Below are positions 6,991 to 10,605 of a stretch of 10,605 nt of DNA, one piece after another. Position 1 is the stretch's first letter, and each line of letters starts with the position of its first letter. The stretch is from DATEMK01 sp035275625 (lineage in GTDB: Bacteria > Bacteroidota > Bacteroidia > AKYH767-A > OLB10): positions 1-10,605 of the forward strand of contig DATEMK010000493.1 in NCBI GenBank assembly GCA_035275625.1, read 5' to 3'. A program made the translations under genes and the position numbers. The notes under the pieces were generated by a model that ran no database searches, was not told the origin of the DNA, and was given only the letters and a program-made list of their open reading frames with translations.

Positions 6991-7034
6991 AACCTTGCTG
7001 TAATGGTCGGTGATGCAACCGGAGCAGCAAGGTT
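6991..7034 (+). promoter_or_regulatory. Nested hairpin enclosing the start codon of the HTH gene
   Basis: AACCTTGCTG (6991-7000) and CAGCAAGGTT (7025-7034) are perfect 10-bp inverted copies. Inside them CGGT (7008-7011) pairs with ACCG (7018-7021), extended by a T-G wobble (7007/7022), and its 6-nt loop GATGCA contains the start codon ATG 7013. In RNA this would form a two-stem structure that could hide or present the ribosome-binding site. In DNA it could be an operator bound by the HTH protein itself. It looks like self-regulation of translation or transcription; the mechanism is inferred. Confidence 0.55.
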
Positions 7035-7825
7035 TGATTTTATTGAACCGTCTTGAAGAATTTAAACATATAGTCAAAATTCCATGCACATCTGCCAGAC
7101 ATATAATTCAGCAAAATGAATTATCCCTTATAGCCTTTTGGCTCAGCCTGAAAAGCATGTATGCTTCAGGAGCGATTCTTCATTATCCCAAAAGATATAA
7201 AGAATTAGCAGAGTACACGGGAATGTGCAGTAAATCAGTCCGGAATTATATTAAGAAAATTCAGGAAGCCAGGTTAGCCTGGGCTGAAGGTGATATGCTC
7301 ATGCTTTCTGGTAAGAATGTTCTTGTAAGCAGGTACGGGATTATCAGCCAGACCCCGTACATGAGGTATCATTCATTCCTCAAGACAACAGTTAAAGATA
7401 TAAAGTTATTCATCAGGGCACAAGCCATCAAAGACAATCAATATAGACAAAAGGCATATCATCAAAGTAGATTGAAGAAAAGTTTAAGTAAAGCGACAAA
7501 ATCAGAATGGGTTAGAAGTAAAAGAATACAACGTGTGCTAAATCAAACTTCCTTCAACAAAGTTCATTCAAAAGTAAAACAATCACAGCAAACCATTGCA
7601 AATGTTTTCGGATGCAAATCAAAATCATCCGGAAATTATTGGAGTAAAAAATTGCAACGGGCAAAGTTAATTATAGTTCAAAAACAGGAGCCGACCTTAC
7701 TGCATAAAAATGTTAGTCAGGAGTTCTTTAAGAATTTTAAAAATAATGTTCTTAAATTCCAGGGATACTATTCCAAAGGAACTATCTATAGATGTAATCC
7801 GAGCAATATTTATGTAAATTTATGA
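7013..7825 (+). CDS. Two-HTH DNA-binding protein, Rep-like or regulator
   Basis: This 270-aa basic protein has two helix-turn-helix segments. The first is a winged HTH at about 37-98, with YKELAEYTGMCSKSVRNYIK (62-81) as turn and recognition helix, then a wing up to LML. The second is at about 190-224 (QQTIANVFGCKSKSSGNYWS, then KKLQRAKLI). A lysine/arginine-rich linker (about 145-190) joins them. Paired winged-HTH domains are typical of plasmid replication initiators, but this family is not one I can name, and phage or mobile-element regulators look similar. I chose ATG 7013; GTG 7010 in the same frame is possible and would add one residue. A promoter lies upstream and the start sits in a hairpin loop. 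It is followed on the same strand by the OB-fold-like gene. Together they resemble a replication or regulation module of a mobile element. Confidence 0.65.
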   Translation: MQPEQQGLILLNRLEEFKHIVKIPCTSARHIIQQNELSLIAFWLSLKSMYASGAILHYPKRYKELAEYTGMCSKSVRNYIKKIQEARLAWAEGDMLMLSGKNVLVSRYGIISQTPYMRYHSFLKTTVKDIKLFIRAQAIKDNQYRQKAYHQSRLKKSLSKATKSEWVRSKRIQRVLNQTSFNKVHSKVKQSQQTIANVFGCKSKSSGNYWSKKLQRAKLIIVQKQEPTLLHKNVSQEFFKNFKNNVLKFQGYYSKGTIYRCNPSNIYVNL

Positions 7826-7876
7826 TGGGAAAAAATATGAACTAATGTCACTTGGGTTAGAAGAGTAGTAATACAA

Positions 7877-7980
7877 TGTAAATATTATGTAAAAATATAT
7901 CTATCAGTAAATTGTGAAAAATGTAAATGGTATTTATATTTTGGCAGAGGCAGCACAGGCAGCATGTGCTCAAAATGTAA
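7877..7980. repeat. Scattered ATGTAAA motifs between the HTH and OB-fold genes
   Basis: AATGTAAAT (from 7877), TATGTAAAA (near 7888), AATGTAAAT (near 7919) and AATGTAAAA (near 7974) occur in one orientation within about 105 bp. Another copy lies near 6890. They could be iteron-like or operator sites for the HTH protein. Spacing is irregular and the DNA is AT-rich, so chance is a real alternative. Confidence 0.25.
7943..7970 (+). repeat. Tandem GGCAG repeats overlapping a hairpin
   Basis: GGCAGA, GGCAGCACA and GGCAGCATG follow one another at 7943-7966. AGCACA (7952-7957) also pairs with TGTGCT (7965-7970). It is a G/C-rich island in otherwise A/T-rich DNA, 36 bp before the OB-fold gene. A TATATTTTG stretch just before it (7935-7943) resembles a -7 element with one extra base, so the repeats may lie in the leader or be an operator. 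Confidence 0.35.
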
Positions 7981-8005
7981 AAATTGAATTTTAAAATTAT
8001 GAATA

Positions 8006-8569
8006 ATGAATCAGAGTAAACAAGTTACCGGCATACTTACAAATGTTTATGAAATTAACAAGGTAAAGAATCATGTGAAAAGACGCTTTCATTTGAAAAC
8101 ACTTACAAAAGATAATATGTTTTTTACATGTTTTGATAACATTGAAATTTTGGAACCATTCCTTCTGAACGAACAGATAAATTTCCATGAGAAGATAACC
8201 GTTCATTACCGGGAAGTAACGAAGAACGGAAAAACGGATTATTACGCCAACCATTTGGAACCGTCATTAAGAATGCCAAAACCAAAGCCTAAAGAACTTC
8301 TCCCGGAAAGTTATCTTTTCAGTGGTGTATTTGACCCGGAGGAGTACTGTACTCTCCTGCGTTCTTATATTACGAAGAGAGGAGGAAATATCACAACAGA
8401 TGAGATTTACAAACTCACTGATGCATGGGTATGCGATACAAAAAAAGATGTACTTCAATTTGAAAAAAATCTGATGGATGCATTCCGTAAAGCATCGGAA
8501 CCTATAACTTACAATTTCCTTGTTGACTACTTAAGCCTGGATAAATACCTGGTTAAAACGCCAAAGTAG
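8006..8569 (+). CDS. OB-fold-like protein with helical C-terminal domain, 187 aa
   Basis: The family is not recognised with certainty. Residues 5-88 alternate strands in the manner of an OB fold: KQVTGILTNVYEINK, then RRFHLKTLTKDNMFFTCFD, then EKITVHYREVTKNGK and DYYANHLEPS. Single-stranded DNA-binding and related proteins share this layout, with aromatic residues F29, F39, F40 and Y68 placed as in binding strands. A proline/lysine linker (PKPKPK, 91-96) follows, then a helical domain (about 110-180) with an FDPEEYCTLLRSYITKRGG start. It lacks the glycine-rich, acidic tail of a standard SSB and is a distinct type. It lies 180 bp after the two-HTH gene on the same strand. That pairing suggests a replication or DNA-handling role in a mobile element. 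ATG 8006 is the in-frame start; the ATG at 7999 is in another frame. Confidence 0.6.
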   Translation: MNQSKQVTGILTNVYEINKVKNHVKRRFHLKTLTKDNMFFTCFDNIEILEPFLLNEQINFHEKITVHYREVTKNGKTDYYANHLEPSLRMPKPKPKELLPESYLFSGVFDPEEYCTLLRSYITKRGGNITTDEIYKLTDAWVCDTKKDVLQFEKNLMDAFRKASEPITYNFLVDYLSLDKYLVKTPK

Positions 8570-8575
8570 AGGAGG
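8570..8575 (+). promoter_or_regulatory. Orphan Shine-Dalgarno-like AGGAGG
   Basis: A perfect AGGAGG follows directly on the stop codon of the OB-fold gene, but no start codon or open frame lies at the right distance. Strong Shine-Dalgarno sites are rare in Bacteroidota. It may be the scar of a lost downstream gene, or chance. Confidence 0.25.
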
Positions 8576-8740
8576 AACAAAATCTTCATTTTTGAATATT
8601 GCATACGCCCAAATTCAAAGTGAATAGATTCAAGGTTCATTAATCATCTTGATTTTTAACTCAGCTCTCTCAGCTTTATGTTACTACTTCGGAATTGTAA
8701 TTATAGTTAAATAAAACCCAAAAAGCTGCCTATTCAAATA

Positions 8741-8783
8741 ATGACATATATCATGTTATAATTTGACGAATGTCATATTTTTG
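8741..8783 (+). promoter_or_regulatory. Putative ArsR operator and promoter
   Basis: ATGACAT (8741-8747) and ATGTCAT (8770-8776) form a perfect 7-bp inverted repeat. A shorter ATGA/TCAT palindrome lies at 8741-8754. The right arm touches TATTTTTG (8776-8783), a good -7 element. Bound repressor would block the promoter, as in other ArsR/SmtB self-regulated operons. Transcription would start near 8790, which supports the gene start at 8827 over the longer frame from 8770. Confidence 0.5.
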
Positions 8784-8826
8784 TGGTTTGGTTCAAATCA
8801 TTTTTGCGCAACGATTTTTAAATGGC

Positions 8827-9135
8827 ATGGGAAAGAAAAAACTAATTTGCAATACCAAGCATGATGCGAATAAGTTAGCCGAAATGGTAAAATCTATCGC
8901 TCATCCTGAACGTTTACAAATCTTAAGCCTTCTATTTAATTGCGGATGTGACAAATTGAGTGTAAAGAACATCTACCAAAATTTAAAACTTGAACAGCCC
9001 ATCGTATCCAGGCATTTGGGTATTATGAAAAGAGCAGGTTTGTTAAAGGAAGAAGTGGATGGCAGGAATACTTACTACTGCCTTAATATAGAAAATCCCA
9101 CATGTAATTGTCTGGATAAAATGCTGAAGTCATGA
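8827..9135 (+). CDS. ArsR/SmtB-family metal-responsive repressor
   Basis: This 102-aa winged-helix protein is a small homodimeric repressor. KSIAHPERLQILSLLFNCG (22-40) is the family's opening helix pair. KLEQPIVSRHLGIMKRAGLL (54-73) is the recognition helix and HTH, and VDGRNTYYCLN (77-87) is the wing. Metal-binding candidates are C39-G-C41 and C93-N-C95, with C8 and C85 as extras. The C-x-C pair lies in the loop before the helix where ArsR itself has ELCVCD, so the metal site differs from the classic one. The in-frame ATG at 8770 would add 19 residues, but it overlaps the putative promoter, so ATG 8827 is preferred. The RND pump gene starts 50 bp downstream on the same strand. Loss of DNA binding on metal uptake would switch on both. 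The inducing metal (copper, zinc, cadmium or other) cannot be told from sequence. Confidence 0.85.
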   Translation: MGKKKLICNTKHDANKLAEMVKSIAHPERLQILSLLFNCGCDKLSVKNIYQNLKLEQPIVSRHLGIMKRAGLLKEEVDGRNTYYCLNIENPTCNCLDKMLKS

Positions 9136-9185
9136 TTTTTTTCGGATTATATCATTCAATTATCTGCATAATGCAATAGAAAGTA

Positions 9186-10463
9186 ATGATAGAAAAAATA
9201 ATCTCCTGGTCAATTCATAACCGCTTTTTTGTGTGGGTGGGGATAATCATGATTATTGTTGGAGGAGTTTATTCTATTTACAATACTCCGGTGGATGCAC
9301 TTCCTGATTTATCGGAAAATCAGGTGATTGTTTTTACAGAGTGGATGGGACGCAATCCGCAAATCATGGAGAACCAGGTTACCTATCCGCTTGTGTCCAA
9401 TCTGCAAGGCATTCCGAAAATAAAATCAATTCGTGCGGCTTCAATGTTCGGCATGAGTTTCATTTTCGTTGTGTTCAATGATGATGTGGATGTTTACTGG
9501 GCACGCACAAGAGTTTTGGAACGGCTGAACTATGCACAGAAATTTTTACCACCTGGAATTACTCCTTCACTTGGTCCTGATGGAACAGGCATAGGTCATG
9601 TGTTTTGGTACACGCTTGATGCGCCAAATTATAATCTCGGTGAGCTAAGAGCATTGCAAGATTGGTATGTAAAATTTGCATTGCAGCATGTGGATGGTGT
9701 GAGCGAAGTGGCTTCGTTCGGAGGTTTTCAGAAACAGTACCAGGTTTCAATCAATCCTTACAAACTTTTGTATTACAACATTCCAATGATGGATGTTGCC
9801 AAAGCGGTTTCAGCAAATAATAAAGATGTTGGGGGAAGTTTATACGAGTTTAATGGTGCAGGATTTATGGTGCAAGGACTTGGTTACATTGAAAGTATTG
9901 AGGACATCAAAGATATTGCTGTCGGCTCATACAAATCTATTCCAATAAAACTGAGTGATGTTGCAACAGTTCAGATGAGCAGCGATTTGCGTTTAGGGAT
10001 TACAGAAGAGAATGGTGAAGGAGAAGTTGTCGGAGGAATTGTTGTTTCACGTTATGGGGAAAATGCAAGAGATGTAATTGAGCGTGTGAAAATAAGAATG
10101 AAAGATGTAGAAAAAGGTTTGCCAGATGGAGTGAAATTTAAAATCGCTTACGACCGCAGCAATCTTATTCTTGCTTCAATCAATACACTCACAGAAGCAT
10201 TGTGGCAGGAAATTTTGATTGTTGCATTTATTGTAATCGTTTTCCTGTTCCATGTCAGGAGCGGACTTGTTGCAATCATTTCCATTATTCTTTCTGTTTT
10301 AATCGGCTTTATCTTAATGTCACTTTTTGGTATCACTTCCAACATCATGTCGCTTGGTGGAATTGCGCTTGCCATCGGTGATGTGGTTGACCCCGGAATT
10401 GTGATGGCTGAAAATGCGTATCGTTCATTAACAGATTATGCAATTAAAAAGAAACCCGAATGA
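9186..10463 (+). CDS. CusA/CzcA-type heavy-metal RND efflux pump, N-terminal part before a frameshift
   Basis: The 425-aa frame covers the first part of a heavy-metal RND transporter, an inner-membrane proton antiporter that pumps metal ions with a periplasmic adaptor and an outer-membrane channel. TM1 is at about 14-33; NTPVDALPDLSENQVIVFTE (33-52) is the family signature that follows. The porter domain runs to about 335. TM2 to TM4 lie at 341-356, 362-381 and 387-407. TM4 keeps the proton-relay aspartate (D402) and the following E409-N. It reads GDVVDPGIVMAEN, where CusA has GAMVDAAIVMIEN; the extra D399 and proline 403 are unusual. Family members are about 1030-1250 aa. The stop at 10461 is premature: the same protein continues in another frame (see 10460-10605). 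It probably shares the ArsR promoter upstream. Confidence 0.88.
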   Translation: MIEKIISWSIHNRFFVWVGIIMIIVGGVYSIYNTPVDALPDLSENQVIVFTEWMGRNPQIMENQVTYPLVSNLQGIPKIKSIRAASMFGMSFIFVVFNDDVDVYWARTRVLERLNYAQKFLPPGITPSLGPDGTGIGHVFWYTLDAPNYNLGELRALQDWYVKFALQHVDGVSEVASFGGFQKQYQVSINPYKLLYYNIPMMDVAKAVSANNKDVGGSLYEFNGAGFMVQGLGYIESIEDIKDIAVGSYKSIPIKLSDVATVQMSSDLRLGITEENGEGEVVGGIVVSRYGENARDVIERVKIRMKDVEKGLPDGVKFKIAYDRSNLILASINTLTEALWQEILIVAFIVIVFLFHVRSGLVAIISIILSVLIGFILMSLFGITSNIMSLGGIALAIGDVVDPGIVMAENAYRSLTDYAIKKKPE

Positions 10464-10605
10464 AAGATAGAATTGCAAATACAAAGGAACTTTCTGACGA
10501 GGAAAGAATCAAGATTGTAGAGAAGGCAACCACTTCACTTGGTCGTTCTGTTTTCTTTTCTGTCATCATCATGATAATTTCTTTTTCACCGATTCTGTTT
10601 CTCAC
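10460..10605 (+). pseudogene. Continuation of the RND pump in a shifted frame (cut by window edge)
   Basis: From ATG 10460 a frame overlapping the upstream stop by ATGA gives 48 residues. DEERIKIVEKATTSLGRSVF, then FSVIIMIISFSPILFL (positions 13-48), is the RND linker and TM5 expected right after the previous part ends in KKKPE. One missing base, for instance GAAATGAAA shortened to GAATGAAA, explains the break. It is either a real inactivating deletion or a sequencing error in an A-run. Coupled translation of two half-proteins is possible but less likely. The upstream portion has no other damage, which favours a recent mutation or an error. Confidence 0.75.

Larger units (their letters stand above)
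6663..7012. other. 350-bp AT-rich intergenic region with hairpins; no gene seen
   Basis: No convincing coding frame exists here on either strand. The stretch holds an A/T hairpin right after the Argonaute stop, a palindrome ATTCT-cgt-AGAAT (6762-6774), a stronger hairpin at 6784-6807, a run of almost pure A/T from about 6830 to 6960, and a promoter-like element. An AT-rich, palindrome-bearing region in front of a Rep-like HTH gene has the look of a replication origin or a complex regulatory region. I saw no clear iterons or DnaA boxes to confirm that. Confidence 0.5.

Noticed and set aside
7997..8458. Minus-strand open frames opposite the OB-fold gene
   Set aside because: They are antisense shadows with cysteine/phenylalanine-rich translations and no recognisable domain.
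572..8669. Direct repeat CAGCTCTC at 572-579 and 8662-8669, and TTACTAC at 655-661 and 8681-8687, as candidate att sites
   Set aside because: Matches of 7-8 bp between two gaps of 200-300 bp are expected by chance and do not extend.

Overview
The window is AT-rich DNA, most likely from a member of the Bacteroidota (a Chitinophagaceae- or Sphingobacteriia-like relative). The evidence is indirect. Genes start without Shine-Dalgarno sequences, several starts are preceded by TAnnTTTG-type -7 elements, and the protein families present (SPARTA, DUF2779, a CusA-like RND pump, a lipoprotein with a short signal peptide) fit that phylum. No rRNA, tRNA or CRISPR array is visible.

Layout. On the minus strand, 1-423 holds the N-terminal 141 residues of a DUF2779/PD-(D/E)XK nuclease-like protein that runs off the left edge. 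A minimal tyrosine recombinase (715-1308) follows, then a minus-strand lipoprotein (1446-1910) and an unrecognised gene (2069-2713). At 2857-2988 lies a 43-codon scrap of a type I restriction methyltransferase (hsdM), which is clearly a dead remnant. An unrecognised helical protein (3039-3707) comes next. The centrepiece is a two-gene operon, 3818-5158 and 5151-6662, encoding a TIR-APAZ protein and a short, catalytically dead Argonaute. Together these form a SPARTA (short prokaryotic Argonaute, TIR-APAZ) defence system. A 350-bp, very AT-rich gap with several hairpins leads to a two-HTH, Rep-like or regulatory protein (7013-7825) and an OB-fold-like protein (8006-8569). The right edge carries an ArsR-family repressor (8827-9135) and a CusA/CzcA-type heavy-metal RND pump (9186 onward). 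The pump is split by an apparent one-base frameshift at about 10460.

How it fits together. The TIR-APAZ/Ago pair is expected to use small guide RNAs to sense invading plasmid or phage DNA and then deplete NAD(P)+, killing the cell or making it dormant. The neighbouring hsdM scrap, the stand-alone recombinase, the orphan genes and the Rep-like/OB-fold pair suggest an accessory defence island or an old integrated element. It would sit between DUF2779 on the left and the metal-resistance genes on the right. The element boundaries are inferred; I found no convincing att repeats. The ArsR gene and the RND pump probably form one metal-responsive operon.

SPARTA itself is a known system. The less-described parts are the 222-aa gene just upstream of it, the nested hairpin that places the start codon of the HTH gene in its loop, and the HTH/OB-fold gene pair.
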